Assembly (NCBI GenBank): GCA_963665405.2
Contig: OY762261.2
Coordinates: 372,001-436,000 of the forward strand
Direction: 5' to 3'
Length of the DNA stretch: 64,000 nt
Origin: G963665405 sp963665405
Lineage (GTDB): Bacteria > Chloroflexota > Dehalococcoidia > Lucifugimonadales > G963665405
Below the pieces are notes generated by a model that ran no database searches, had not been told where the DNA came from, and saw only the letters and a program-made list of their open reading frames with translations. Both the position numbers and the translations under genes were made by a program. Below are positions 49,957 through 61,500 of this stretch, piece by piece; the stretch's first letter is position 1, and every line of letters begins with the position of its first letter.

Positions 49957-51555
49957 CTAGGGCGGGCACCCCGTGCAGTTCGTGAAGGTCAGTATCCCGC
50001 CGCTCGTGTTAAGTACCGTGCCGGTGTTGATGAAACTGACGGAGATCGTCGTTGTGCCGAGGCCGGCGCTCTTCTGGAAAGTACCGGCGTTGTTGAACCG
50101 GGGGACAGCGCCGCCCAGGTTGGCGTGGAAGGACTCGTCGTTTTGCACGTCGAAGACGCCGCCGGCCAGGTTGTTGAACACGCCACCGTCGCCGCTCCTG
50201 ATGTTGCCCGTGCCGGTCCAGGTCGTCGTCCCCAGGTTGTCTATTGTCCGGTTCCTGAGGTCCTTGTTAGCTGTCCCGCTGATGTTCAGCTCCGCCGTCT
50301 CAGGGATGGTGATCTTGCCTCCACCGTTCATCGTCCCGCCGGTCCAGTCCAGCTGGCCGCCGGCCGCCATCGTCAGGTCCCCCGAGCCGTTCAGAGTTCC
50401 ACTGACTACGTCCAAATTCAGCGCGGTGACGGCGTTCGTGCTGGTGGCGGTCGCACCGATGGTAACGGTCCCTCCGTCGATGCGGGTGGTCCCGACTCCT
50501 GTGATTGTCGTGCCGATGTTGAGCGTAAACGTGCTGGACGGGAACCGCAGCGTGGCGCCGGTGGCGACGTCGAAGCTGCCTGTGCTTGTGCCACCTGAGT
50601 CGTAGCTCAGGATACCCGAGTCTACGTCCACGACGCCCGTGTTGTTGAATACGAGGCTGATGTCGGTCGTTCCGGTGCCCACGGTCTTCTTGAAGGTACC
50701 GGCGTTGTTGAAGACCGTGGCGCCTCCCGCCAGGCTGTAAACGAAGCTCCGGTCGTTCTGGGCGTCGAACGTCGCCCCGGACAGGTTGTTGAACACCCCC
50801 CCGTTGCCGCTCCTGATGTTGCCCGTGCCGGTCCACGTCGTCGTCCCCAGGTTGTCTATTGTCCGGTTCCTGAGGTCCTTGTTAGCTGTCCCGCTGATGT
50901 TCAGCTCCGCCGTTGCAGGGATGGTGATCTTACCTCCACCGTCCAACGTCCCGCCGGTCCAGTCCAGCGTCCCGCTGGCCGCCATCGTCAGGTCCCCCGA
51001 GCCGTTCAGAGTTCCACTGACTACGTCCAAATTCAGCGCCGTGACGGCGTTCGTGCTAGTGGCGGTCGCACCGATGGTCACGGTCCCTCCGTTGACACGG
51101 GTGGTCCCGACTCCCGTGATGGTCGTCCCTGCGTTGAGCGTGAACGTGCTGGACGGGAACTGCAGCGTGGCGCCGGTGGCGATGTCGAAGTTGCCCGTGC
51201 TCGTGCCACCTGAGTTGTAGCTCAGGGTTCCTGAGTCGACGTCCACCGTCCCGGTGTTGACGAAGAATAGGCTCACGCTCGTGGTGAGGACTCCAACGGT
51301 CTTCTTGAAGGTACCGGCGTTGTTGAAGACCGTGGCGCCTCCGGCCAGGCTGTAAACGAAGCTCCGGTCGTTCTGGGCGTCGAACGTCGCCCCGGACAGG
51401 TTGTTGAACACCCCCCCGTTGCCGCTCCTGATGTTGCCCGTGCCGGTCCACGTCGTCGTCCCCAGGTTGTCTATTGTCCGGTTCCTGAGGTCCTTGTTAG
51501 CTGTCCCGCTGATGTTCAGCTCCGCCGTCTGCAGGGATGGTGATCTTACCTCCAC
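49957..51555 (-). CDS. Tandem-repeat adhesin-like protein, C-terminal fragment
   Basis: About 530 codons of the same tandem beta-repeat as the frame upstream, ending INTGTVLNTSGGILTFTNC followed by TGCPP and a stop. Each 205-residue unit holds ELNISGTANKDLRNRTIDNL, TWTGTGNIRSGNGGVFNNL, STFTLNAGTTITGVGTT and LNLDVVSGTLNGSGDLTM. The likely fold is a beta-helix or stacked sheet. The start listed (51555) is only the first available codon after a stop; the real protein continues from 51649-55587 through a 160-nt stretch read in another frame because of a missing base near 51690 and an extra base near 51529. Treat as part of one interrupted gene. Confidence 0.6.
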   Translation of the reverse strand: MEVRSPSLQTAELNISGTANKDLRNRTIDNLGTTTWTGTGNIRSGNGGVFNNLSGATFDAQNDRSFVYSLAGGATVFNNAGTFKKTVGVLTTSVSLFFVNTGTVDVDSGTLSYNSGGTSTGNFDIATGATLQFPSSTFTLNAGTTITGVGTTRVNGGTVTIGATATSTNAVTALNLDVVSGTLNGSGDLTMAASGTLDWTGGTLDGGGKITIPATAELNISGTANKDLRNRTIDNLGTTTWTGTGNIRSGNGGVFNNLSGATFDAQNDRSFVYSLAGGATVFNNAGTFKKTVGTGTTDISLVFNNTGVVDVDSGILSYDSGGTSTGSFDVATGATLRFPSSTFTLNIGTTITGVGTTRIDGGTVTIGATATSTNAVTALNLDVVSGTLNGSGDLTMAAGGQLDWTGGTMNGGGKITIPETAELNISGTANKDLRNRTIDNLGTTTWTGTGNIRSGDGGVFNNLAGGVFDVQNDESFHANLGGAVPRFNNAGTFQKSAGLGTTTISVSFINTGTVLNTSGGILTFTNCTGCPP

Positions 51556-53460
51556 CGTTCATCGTCCCGCCGGTCCAGTCCAGCTGGCCGCCGGCCGCCA
51601 TCGTCAGGTCCCCCGAGCCGTTCAGAGTTCCACTGACTAGGTCCAGATTCAGCGCTGTGACGGCGTTCGTGCCGGTGGCGGTCGCACCGAGGTCACGGTC
51701 CCTCCGCTGATACGGGTGGTCCCGACTCCCGTGATGGTCGTCCCGGCGTTGAGCGTGAACGTGCTGGACGGGAACTGCAGCGTGGCGCCGGTGGCGACGT
51801 CGAAGCTGCCCGTGCTCATGCCACCCGAGTTGTAGCTGAGGATACCCGAGTCTACGTCCACCGTCCCGGTGTTGACGAAGAATAGGCTCACGCTCGTGGT
51901 GAGGACTCCAACGGTCTTCTTGAAGGTACCGGCGTTGTTGAAGACCGTGGCGCCTCCGGCCAGGCTGTAAACGAAGCTCCGGTCGTTCTGGGCGTCGAAC
52001 GTCGCCCCGGACAGGTTGTTGAACACCCCCCCGTTGCCGCTCCTGATGTTGCCCGTGCCGGTCCACGTCGTCGTCCCCAGGTTGTCTATTGTCCGGTTCC
52101 TGAGGTCCTTGTTAGCTGTCCCGCTGATGTTCAGCTCCGCCGTTGCAGGGATGGTGATCTTGCCTCCACCGTTCATCGTCCCGCCGGTCCAGTCCAGCTG
52201 GCCGCCGGCCGCCATGGTCAGATCGCCCGTGCCGTTCAGAGTTCCACTCACCAGGTCCAGATTCAATGCTGTTACGGCGCCACCCAGTGTCACCGTCCCT
52301 CCGTTCACCTGGGTGGTCCCCGCTCCCGTGATGGTCGTCCCGGCGTTGAGCGTGAACGTGTTGGACGGGAACTGCAGCGTGGCGCCGGTGGCGACGTCGA
52401 AGCTGCCCGTGCTCGTGCCACCTGAGTTGTAGCTCAGGAGGCCAGAGTCTACGTCCACGACGCCCGTGTTGTTGAATACGAGGCTGACGTCGGTCGTTCC
52501 GGTGCCCACGGTCTTCTGGAAAGTGCCGGCGTTGTTGAAGACCGTGGCGCCTCCCGCCAGGCTGTAAACGAAGCTCCGGTCGTTCTGGGCGTCGAACGTC
52601 GCCCCGGACAGGTTGTTGAACACCCCCCCGTTGCCGCTCCTGATGTTGCCCGTGCCGGTCCAGGTCGTCGTCCCCAGGTTGTCTATGGTCCGGTTCCTGA
52701 GGTCCTTGTTAGCTGTCCCGCTGATGTTCAGCTGCGCCGTTGCAGGGACGGTCACCTTACCCGTGCCGCTTATGTTCCCGCCCGTCCAGTCCAGCTGGCC
52801 GTTGGCACTCATGGTCAGGTCCCCAGAACCCCTCAAGGTCCCGCTCACCAGGTCCAGGTTCAGCGCGGTGACGGCGTTCGTGCTAGTGGCGGTCCCACCG
52901 ATGATCAGCGTCCCTCCGTTGATAAGGGTGGTCCCCACTCCCGTGATGGTGGTGCCGATGTTGAGCCTGAAGGTGCTGGACGGGAACTGCAGTATCGTGC
53001 TGGTGGTGGACACGTCGAAGTTGCCCGTGCTGGTGCCGCCGGTGGTGAAGCTCAAGGTCCCTGAGTCTACGTCCACCGTGCCGGTGTTGTTGAAGAATAG
53101 GTTGATGCTCGTGACGCCGGTAGTCACGCTCTTCCTGAAGGTGCCAACGTTGTTGAAGACGGACGCGGCGCCGCCCAGGTCGCCGCGGAAGGGCTCGTCG
53201 TTCCGCACGTCGAAGACGGCATCGGCCAGGTTGTTGAACACCGCCCCGTTTCCGCTCCTGATGTCCCCCGTACCGGTCCAGGTGGTGGTCCCCAGGTTGT
53301 CTATGGTGCGGCCCCTGAGGTCCTTGATACTCCCCCCACTGATGTTCAGCTGCGCCGTCGCAGGGATGGTGATCTTACCTGTGCCACTCATGTCGCCGCC
53401 CGTCCAGGTTGACAGCCCGTTCAGCACCACGTTCCCTGTCCCCTTCAGGGTGCCCCCGCT
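49970..53460 (-). repeat. Tandem 615-bp coding repeats
   Basis: The anchor AGGTTGTCTAT(T/G)GT(C/G)CGG begins at 50234, 50849, 51464, 52079, 52676 and 53294. The spacings are 615, 615, 615, 597 and 618 nt, all multiples of three, that is 199-206 codons. The inner units are close to identical over long stretches; the outermost unit (53.0-53.5 kb) has diverged most. Exact intervals despite one deletion and one insertion in the unit at 51464-52079 show that those indels compensate. Confidence 0.9.
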
Positions 53461-55587
53461 AAGGGTGAAGGTGCTGTTGAGGACAGACTCAGCCACGACG
53501 GAGAGCGATCCGCCGGAGAGTACCAGGGCTTCCGCATCGCTTTCCAGGCTGTAGATGGAGGTGGCACCCTGGGAGTGGGTAACTGTTATGTCCCCGACAA
53601 TGTCTATGACGACGATGCTTGTCGGTCCAGGCAAGGCATCGGGATCCCAGTTCACGGGATCGTGCCATGAGGTCCCGTCGCCGCCTCCGTCCCACGAGAC
53701 GGGAGTGACAACGCCGAACGTCCACGTGACATCGCTCGCAAGCGAGTTGCCAACCAGGTCGGTGATTGCGACGCTGAGCTCGGCGCTGTAGGAGTCGGGT
53801 GGGAGCGGCGTGCCGAAAGTGAGGAACGCGGTGCTGATGTCATCCCTGAAGGAGATAATCCCGCCCGCGACCGGCACATCGTCGGCGTTTCCGGCGATGC
53901 CATCTGGGCCGGCGGAGAACAGCCGGAAGGTAGCGTCGTTTAGCGTAGCAGGGTCGATGGGCTCGCTGAAGGTTGCCGAGATGGCAGTCGCCAAGTCTGC
54001 CCGCACGAAAGAGCCGTTCTCAGGGGAGACGCGGCTGGCGCGCGGCGGCGTAGCGTCGGTCGTAAGAGTAATGACGGTTTCAGCGGTCGAGGTTGCGTTG
54101 CCGCCCGTGTCGGTGGCCCGAACCCTGAGGGTAAAGGATGGCTGTTCCGCTATCAGGGCTGTTACGAACCGGTGCTCGAAGGCGAAGTTGCCGTCGGTGG
54201 CCACTTTCACTCCGTCCACGAAGAACTCGACGTTGCGGACTTGAACGTCGTCGCTGACGCTGGCAGTGACCCGCATCACCTGGCCTTCCTCTGCGAGGCC
54301 GGGGACAAAGTTTGTGGAGAGCGACAGGGTCGGAGAGAGACCAAAGGCATCGTAGGCCAAGTAGTTGACGACCTGAAGTCCACGGGCTCCGTCGGCGACA
54401 TAGGCCAGACCGTTGTGGATCGCGACGGCCGCCGCGTTGCCCGGAATGTTGAACGTGATGATGAACTCGTTGGTTAAAGAGGCATCGCTGACATCGTAAA
54501 GCGACACGTTGCCGGCCCCCAGAGTTGCACCGACGTTGCCGGCCCCCAGAGTTGCACCGCCCACAGCGACACCGAGCCCCGATCCGTTGGGGACGATCTG
54601 CTTCCATCCGAACTGCGTGGTATTGCCGGCGGCTATCAGAGCCGGCGCTCCCGGAGAGGAGATGTCGAACGTGTTGTAGCCTCGGCTGTGTGCGGTGTAC
54701 GCGACACCGCCGCCTACGAACAGGCGGTGACGCCGTGAGGAGCTCCCCGGCGATGCGGCGGACCCAACGACGCTCAGGTCCTCGATGAATATCGCGTGGA
54801 GCTCGCCGGCGGTCAGCACGTAGAGGCGGTCGCCCGCGAGGGCCAAATCCTCTACCGCTTGACTGAAACTGAGCTGGCCAATAAGCGCGCCGCTCTCCAG
54901 GTCCACGACAGCAAGCTCGCCCGACGTAAGACCGACGTAGGCGACTCCTCCGCCCGCAACTACGGCCTGGGCCGCTCCACCCAGGGCGACCTGGTGGACG
55001 ATCTCCGCGGCCGGCGGGTCGCTGATGTCTATCACGGCGAGGCCCGCCAGGCCGTCGGCGACGGCGATCAGGTCGCCGGAGCAGGCCACCGCCACGGCGT
55101 TGCCGGGGGTGTCGACCTGGGCGACGATTACCGGACTCGCGATCGTTTGTATGTCCACTACCGACACGCCCGATCCCGAGTCGGCCACGACGGCGATGTC
55201 GTCGACGGCGCAGACATCCACCGCGGTGCCAGGGGTGTTCACAGAAGCGAGAATGCCCGTGGCGGCGGGAATGCCATCGAGTGGATTGGTGCCCTGCCGC
55301 ACCTCGGGGCCGTCCCAAACCCCGTCACCGTCGGAGTCCATGTCGTTGACGTTGGTGCCCATGACGAGCTCCCCCTCGTCGTGCAGGCCGTCGCCGTCGG
55401 TATCCCAGGATGTCGACGGATAGAGCAGGATCGCAGGGAGGCTGAGCGTCCGTCCGGAGCCAAGGGTGGTGAACTCGTAGAACCCGATCTTGAGCGACTC
55501 CGCCTGCAGCAGCCATTGGCGGTTTCTGTTTGGGTGTCTTTCGAGAAAATGAACCAGTAGCTTTCCTTCCCCGGCTTGTAACACCAT
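51649..55587 (-). CDS. Repeat surface protein: TSP3-like, propeller, Ig and tandem beta-repeats
   Basis: Domains in order: LKIGFYEFTTLGSGRTLSL, then calcium-binding thrombospondin-3-like repeats (DTDGDGLHDEGELVMGTN, DSDGDGVWDGPEV, residues ~60-110). Next comes an LVIVD-type beta-propeller (~115-410: repeats such as DIAVVADSGSGVSVVDI and LIAVADGLAGLAVIDIS), Ig-like domains (~410-640, with PENGSFVRADLATAISATFS) and WDGGGDGTSWHDPVNWDPDA. Tandem 205-residue repeats follow to the end. No signal peptide: ATG 55587 lies inside the RHS reading frame, so this is best seen as the continuation of the RHS polypeptide after a frame change near 55540. The last residues (SVRPPPARTPSQR) are out of frame after a missing base near 51690. 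Confidence 0.65.
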   Translation of the reverse strand: MVLQAGEGKLLVHFLERHPNRNRQWLLQAESLKIGFYEFTTLGSGRTLSLPAILLYPSTSWDTDGDGLHDEGELVMGTNVNDMDSDGDGVWDGPEVRQGTNPLDGIPAATGILASVNTPGTAVDVCAVDDIAVVADSGSGVSVVDIQTIASPVIVAQVDTPGNAVAVACSGDLIAVADGLAGLAVIDISDPPAAEIVHQVALGGAAQAVVAGGGVAYVGLTSGELAVVDLESGALIGQLSFSQAVEDLALAGDRLYVLTAGELHAIFIEDLSVVGSAASPGSSSRRHRLFVGGGVAYTAHSRGYNTFDISSPGAPALIAAGNTTQFGWKQIVPNGSGLGVAVGGATLGAGNVGATLGAGNVSLYDVSDASLTNEFIITFNIPGNAAAVAIHNGLAYVADGARGLQVVNYLAYDAFGLSPTLSLSTNFVPGLAEEGQVMRVTASVSDDVQVRNVEFFVDGVKVATDGNFAFEHRFVTALIAEQPSFTLRVRATDTGGNATSTAETVITLTTDATPPRASRVSPENGSFVRADLATAISATFSEPIDPATLNDATFRLFSAGPDGIAGNADDVPVAGGIISFRDDISTAFLTFGTPLPPDSYSAELSVAITDLVGNSLASDVTWTFGVVTPVSWDGGGDGTSWHDPVNWDPDALPGPTSIVVIDIVGDITVTHSQGATSIYSLESDAEALVLSGGSLSVVAESVLNSTFTLSGGTLKGTGNVVLNGLSTWTGGDMSGTGKITIPATAQLNISGGSIKDLRGRTIDNLGTTTWTGTGDIRSGNGAVFNNLADAVFDVRNDEPFRGDLGGAASVFNNVGTFRKSVTTGVTSINLFFNNTGTVDVDSGTLSFTTGGTSTGNFDVSTTSTILQFPSSTFRLNIGTTITGVGTTLINGGTLIIGGTATSTNAVTALNLDLVSGTLRGSGDLTMSANGQLDWTGGNISGTGKVTVPATAQLNISGTANKDLRNRTIDNLGTTTWTGTGNIRSGNGGVFNNLSGATFDAQNDRSFVYSLAGGATVFNNAGTFQKTVGTGTTDVSLVFNNTGVVDVDSGLLSYNSGGTSTGSFDVATGATLQFPSNTFTLNAGTTITGAGTTQVNGGTVTLGGAVTALNLDLVSGTLNGTGDLTMAAGGQLDWTGGTMNGGGKITIPATAELNISGTANKDLRNRTIDNLGTTTWTGTGNIRSGNGGVFNNLSGATFDAQNDRSFVYSLAGGATVFNNAGTFKKTVGVLTTSVSLFFVNTGTVDVDSGILSYNSGGMSTGSFDVATGATLQFPSSTFTLNAGTTITGVGTTRISGGTVTSVRPPPARTPSQR

Positions 55588-58500
55588 TCAACGGTCCAGC
55601 TGGCCAAATATGCTTCGTCAATACGCATGCGGTATTTGTAAAAGAAATTCGCGTTGTAGCAACACTCTTCACAGGTATCTTTAGTTCGCGTCACTAACCC
55701 AAAAAAGTCGACCATTCTTCCATCGGCAGGTCCAGACCAGGGTTTTTCAGGCGTAATTGTGGAATATCCCGCTTTATCTGCTTCCGCGTCTTCGATCTTT
55801 TTCAGGAATTCCTCGACTTTTTCGTAGCCATCGCTCCCCTTTTCAACAATTTCTTTCAACTGTGCCAAAACTGGCATCTTAAGGAATGGCTTTGCCATAG
55901 CGCCCACAAGCCCATGGGCTGCGTTCTTGACCCATTCGTCCATCCCTTGATCGATAATCACATTTTTTGCCTGAGAGTAGTCGCCCTTCCGACTACCCGG
56001 TTGCGAACCTAATTCTTTCCTTAGCTTTGCATCAATTTTTGCCCAGGCATCCCTAGGATTCATGCATTCGAGCCCGGATGGGTCGAGGAAAGAAAGTGGG
56101 TTGTTATTGACGTACGCATAGGAGTTTCCGTGATTTACTCCGTCCCCCCAGGCGACGTTAGGATCACGACCGATGAATCGTCCTTGAACAGGGTCCAGGT
56201 AGCGCGCTCGGTAGTAGTACAGCCCGGTTTCCGGATCGAGCCTGCGGCCGGTGAATAGATATGGGTTCTGCGTTGCAGTCGATCCATCGGTTGAAACCGT
56301 GTCATCGCCACCAAACGTCAGCACGCCGTCATCGCCTGGGCCATAGACCACGGGGGCGCCAAAGGCGTCATATTGGTACGCCTCAACGACCTGGCCCGCA
56401 GCATTTGTAAGCGCAAAAATAGAATATTGGATGTTCTGATGGTAGAAGAGGCGATCCTGTCCCGTAACGTCCAATACCAGCGGCTCGTCAAGGTACCTCC
56501 CGTACACGTATTGCCGAGTTACGGAGGATCCGGTGTTCTGCTCCTCTACTACGGTCCAGCCGTCGTAGTAGAAGTGGTCAATCCCATCTAGAGCTCCGGA
56601 GTTGGTCACGACTTTGCGGGCGCGCCGGTCTAATACGTCGTAGGTATAGACGGCGACAATTACGTCGCCTCCTTCAGTCTTCCTCGACACAGTGCGAAGT
56701 CTATCCTTGAAGTCCCATTGGAACGTCAACTCCCCATCATCAATCTGATTGCCGTTATCGTCATGAAGAATGAACCTGGTGGGGCCTCCGGTATCGATTT
56801 GAATAATCTCGTTAAAGGATGAGTGCAGACGTGTTTCGGCATCAACCTGGCTCCAGTTGCCCGCGCCATCCAAGTTCCATTGGCTCTGAATAGGTGCGAT
56901 TCCGCCCTCCGCTCGGTCAAAGCTGATCACCCTATAGTTAGAGTCATAGTCATAACTTTCGCTATTGGCGGAATCATGCAGCTTGTTCTCATTGAGTACG
57001 TTGTTTCTTCGGTCGTACAAAGTGTGCTCAAATCCAACGATAAGGGAGTCGTCACTGCGCAGATGACGGAGCTTAACCGCACAGCGTATCCCGTCATAGC
57101 CCACGTCAGCGGTGCCTCCGTCGTCCAGGTAGGTCATTCTTGTGTCGTTTATCGGATATAGGCGCTGGGCTTCCCGTTGCACGCCGATGTAGTCATAGTC
57201 GACGATTGGCTGGGGCGCGCCTTGGTCGGCAACGGTGTTCAACCTGTCCAATCCGTCAAAAGTGAAGTTGACCACTCGCCCATTTGGATAAATCATAGCG
57301 CTGCGCAGTCCCTCTGCTCGCCAGGAGTTGGAGATTACCTCAGCGGGCTGACTGCCGATTTTCTGAGATTCTTCAATCGTCCGGTGAAGGCTGTCATACG
57401 CCCGTGCTATAGTCGAATCGTCCTCTGTGTCTCCAGGCTCGTTATTGTCTGTAGCGCGAGTCAAACGGGAAATGCCATCATATTCGTAGCTGGTCGCGGT
57501 GGTGCCTATCACCCCTGCCCCTCGGGTGATGTTCGAGCCGATGGAGCGGTTTATGGCGTCGAATTGGCTGATGGTTACTGTGCCGTTTTCATCCACGGTC
57601 AGCACGATGTTGTCATCTTGGTCATACTCGAAGGTGCCGGTGGTGGGTGAATCGCAGCTGTCGGCCAGCGCGGGCGCCACGCAAACCCCCTGCGTCTCGG
57701 TCAACCTGCGGTCCAGGTTATCGTAGGTGTACTGGGTCTGGTTGCCGTTATCGTCAGTGCGATTGGTAGCCAGTGAGTTCCGGTCCCATTCCTGGCGCAC
57801 CGTGATCAGGCCGTCACCGCCGCCCTGTGTAACATCGGGTGTGGGTATCGCTGACTTCACGCCTTCTATCGTCGCGCCGATGTTGACGCCATCACCCTCG
57901 CCAGAGGCGGTAAGCACCACTTCCTGAACAATAACGCGGTCGATGCCGTCGAAGTAGTTGAGGGTGACATTCCCGAAATCATTGATGTCGTTCACTGTAA
58001 GAGCGCCGCCGGAGAAGGCACGACGGGTGATAGACGCTCCGGTGACGGGCCCCTGGGCGTCAGACAAGGCCACCAAGTGGCTACGGGAGTCGTAGCGGTA
58101 ATAAGTGGTCTGTCCGATGTTGTCCACATGGTGCTGGAGGCGGTTCAAAGAGTCGTAGAAGCTGGTAGTAAGGAACACTTCGTCAGCGACAGCGGCCACC
58201 TGAGACACATCGACTTCACGGGTCTCGATGACGTTGTCGTTATCGTCATAGGCCCACTCGATTGAGTTGCCCTCGGGGTCGATGGTCTTGATCAGGCGGT
58301 CGGCCCCGTCATATATGGACCTGTAGGTGTCCAGGTCATCCTGCACCCTAAAAGTACTGCGGGAGTTGCGGTCATACTCCGTTCGGGTGCTCACGCGGCC
58401 GAGGACGTTGATTCCAGTCACACCCGGAATGGCCTGATTATCTCCAGGAGTGAGATCACCTTTACCGATGTCTGCCGCGCCGTCCGCCAGGTCGGGAGTA

Positions 58501-61500
58501 CGCACGGTGGCGGTGGTGTTTACAAAGAGCAATTGGTCTGATTGGAAAACTCTGCTGAGCTCATCGTAGAGGACTTCCCCACTTTGAAGAGGATTGTCGT
58601 TGACGAGATTGCCGGTCTGAATGATCCCCCCCGAAGATACCGGCTTGGAGAGAACGTCGGGTCCGTTGGATGTGGGGCTGGCTCCGCCAATTGGCCCGAA
58701 GTGAGTGGCGCGCACCGTGTTGCCTGCCGGGTCGTACTGGTATATCGACTGGTTGCCGACACTGTCCACAACGCTGGTCATCCGGTCGAAACCATCGTAT
58801 GTGTGCCGCGTGCGATCGCCGTCTCCGCCTCGATCGGAGTTGTTGGCCGGTGAGCCGTCAGTGTCAGCAGCGTCGACAAATTCGACCAGGTTGCCGTTCC
58901 GGTCGTAGTGCGATGTTGTGGTCGACGGCGCGCCACCTCGTACATCGTAGTTCGTAGGATCGCCCAGAAGCAGGGTAGCGAGAGCGGGAGGCCCCAGGGC
59001 GCCACGGGTCTCCTGGAATCCCAGGTCGCGCTCGTCGTAAACAACGGTTGTCGCATTGCCCTCGGGGCTGATCACGAGCACCAGATTTCGATTCGGATCA
59101 TAGCGGTAGCGGGTGATCAGCACCTCAGAGTCGTTGACCTCGCGTCTTACCTCGGTCCCGTAGTTTAGGACGTCGTACTCATACTCCTGGTCTACGTACG
59201 CAGTGCCTGTTGCGATGTTGTTAGCGCCGACGCTGCTGGTATTGCCCCGGTCCTCGATCTGGCGATGGATTACGTTGTTGTTGGCGTCGTAGAAAATTCG
59301 CTCCAGGTACTGGAAATCAGTCAGCGCCAAAGGCTCCGCCGGATCGGGCGCGAACACGGTGTGGGCGGCTGCCTGGACGACCTGCACCTTCTGGTTGAGC
59401 TCGTTGACGATGAAGTCGTGGGCGATGCCACGGCCATCGACGATGCGCACGGTGTTGCCGACCGGATCGTAACTGAAGATAGTGCGGATGCTGGTGGGCG
59501 TGGGGTTCGTCCCGGAGTTGCGGGCTGCCGCGCTGACCGCGTCCCTGGTGACCTGCTTGAGGTACCCGAAAGGGCCAGTGCCCAGGCCTGCTATCAGGTT
59601 CAGACCGTCGCCGTCGGGGTCGTTCTCGGGATAGTAGTCGTAGAGGGTCACGTTGCCCTCGGGGTCAGTGGTCGAGACCACCTGGCCGAACTGGTTGTAG
59701 GAGGTCAACGCGACGATGGGCTGGAGCGCGCCGCCTTCGAGAGCGGCCTGGTTGGAGTCCGCGAGCAGGGTGACCGTCGGGTATTCGACGCGGATGACGT
59801 TGCCGCGGACCTGGTCCGTCAGGCCGTCCCCGTTCACGTCGCCCAACGGGACCGAGCACATGCCCTCGTCGGTCAGGAGCTGCTGGACGGCACTGGGGTC
59901 CTGACCGAGATGGGCGCCGATGGCGCCGAAATCGCATGCCTCCTCGTAGTCGAAGGTGTAGGTGGTGGTGTACCGGGCCGGGGAATTGGCTCCACCGTTC
60001 TGGGGCAAGTAGGCTGGGTCGTTGCCCCGGGGCTCGGTTACCGTTCGCATCTCGTTGTAGAGAGGCTCGTAGGAGCGAGTGGTGACAATGCGCTGCTGGT
60101 CGCCTCCGCGAGCCGCGTCGGGTATGCGCACCTCGCTGAGCAACGTGCCGCGAGAGCGCGCGGGCGCGTCCGGGTCGGCGTCCGCCGCGTACCCCGTTTC
60201 GACGCTGTTTCCTTCTGGATACACCGTGCGCGTACCCAACGAGTCGCCATTCCACTCGTGTCGGGTCTCGAAGAACTGCGGGTCGGTCGACCGCAGCTGA
60301 CCGGTCGGCCGGTTGTTCACCTGGGTCGTCGGCAGCGAACGGTCCGCACGTCCGGTGTACTCCCGCTCGATGACGAGCCGGTTGCCGGCGTCGTAGAACA
60401 GCTCCTTCACGTTGCCGTTGCGGTCGTTGACGATGGTCTTGATGACCGTGTGGCTGTTGGCGTCCACCGGCGACAGCGGCTGGTAGACGAAGTCCATGAT
60501 GTCCGTCGGGTCACCCCAGACCTGTCGTATCACGCGGTCGAAGTTGATCGCCTCGGGGTCTTGGGTCGGGTCGTAGACGTTGGTGACGTACGGGCCCTGG
60601 CCAAAGGTGGGGTCAGTCGGGTCGTTGCGGCGGCCGTCGGTGATAGTGAGCAGGTTGTGATTGAGCCGATCGTCTGCAAACCCGGTGCTATATGTGTAGG
60701 AGACCGTCTTGCCGTCGGGGAAGTCGTTACCGTTGGGCGTGCCCGTCACCGTGGGGGAGGTCACCGACTTCAGGTCACCGAAGCTCCCGCCAGGCTCGAT
60801 CCCGTCGTAGTAATCGTACAGGACCACCCGGCCGATGAAGTCCGTAACGGAGGCGATGAACCCGTCGGCGTTGTAGCCGACCGTTATGTCGCGCCCCAGC
60901 GTGTCTGTGATGACGCTCAGCCGGCCCTGGGCGTCGTAGGCGAACGACAACGTATTGCCGTTGCGGTCAGAGATCGCCGCGATCTTGCCGGGTGCGACGG
61001 TGCTGTCCAGGGCGTTGAACGCCCAGAGGCCGCCATCGCGGAAGCTCATGGAGTGAGTACCATCGCCGTTCTCTGCCAGCCGGCGGAAGAATTCGGCCCG
61101 GGACCAGCTGCCGTCCGCCTGCGGGCTGTAGACGTCGCCGCGGGAGTTCCCGTCGCGGATGATCCGGTTGCCCTGGTCGTCCGCCTCCAGGCTGACGTTG
61201 TAGCCGAAGTCCCACCCATTGCCCATCTCGGTATTCGGCCCGATCTTGGAGCGGTATTTGCGGGACCACTCAAAGTCGAGCCCACGCCCGGGAATGCGCA
61301 GGTCGGTCACGGACTCGTAGAACTCACCCGAGAAAGGATAAACCGGGTCCGAGAGGTCATCCTCCTCTTCACACTTGGGCGGTAGGCACGGCTCCGCTGG
61401 AGGCGGGCTCTTGGTTCCCGGCTCTTCGTCTTCGTTGGGGTCCCCCTCATCGATTTCTCCGTCCTCGTTGTTCGAGCCTTGGTTCTGGCCATGCCAGCCG

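Noticed and set aside
49970..53460. CRISPR-like regular repeats
   Set aside because: Units are 600 nt long, coding, in frame and without short repeat/spacer alternation.
59265..61385. Long plus-strand frame of 706 codons
   Set aside because: Antisense to the RHS core, rich in Arg/Val/Gly with no domain pattern; a shadow of the high-GC coding strand.
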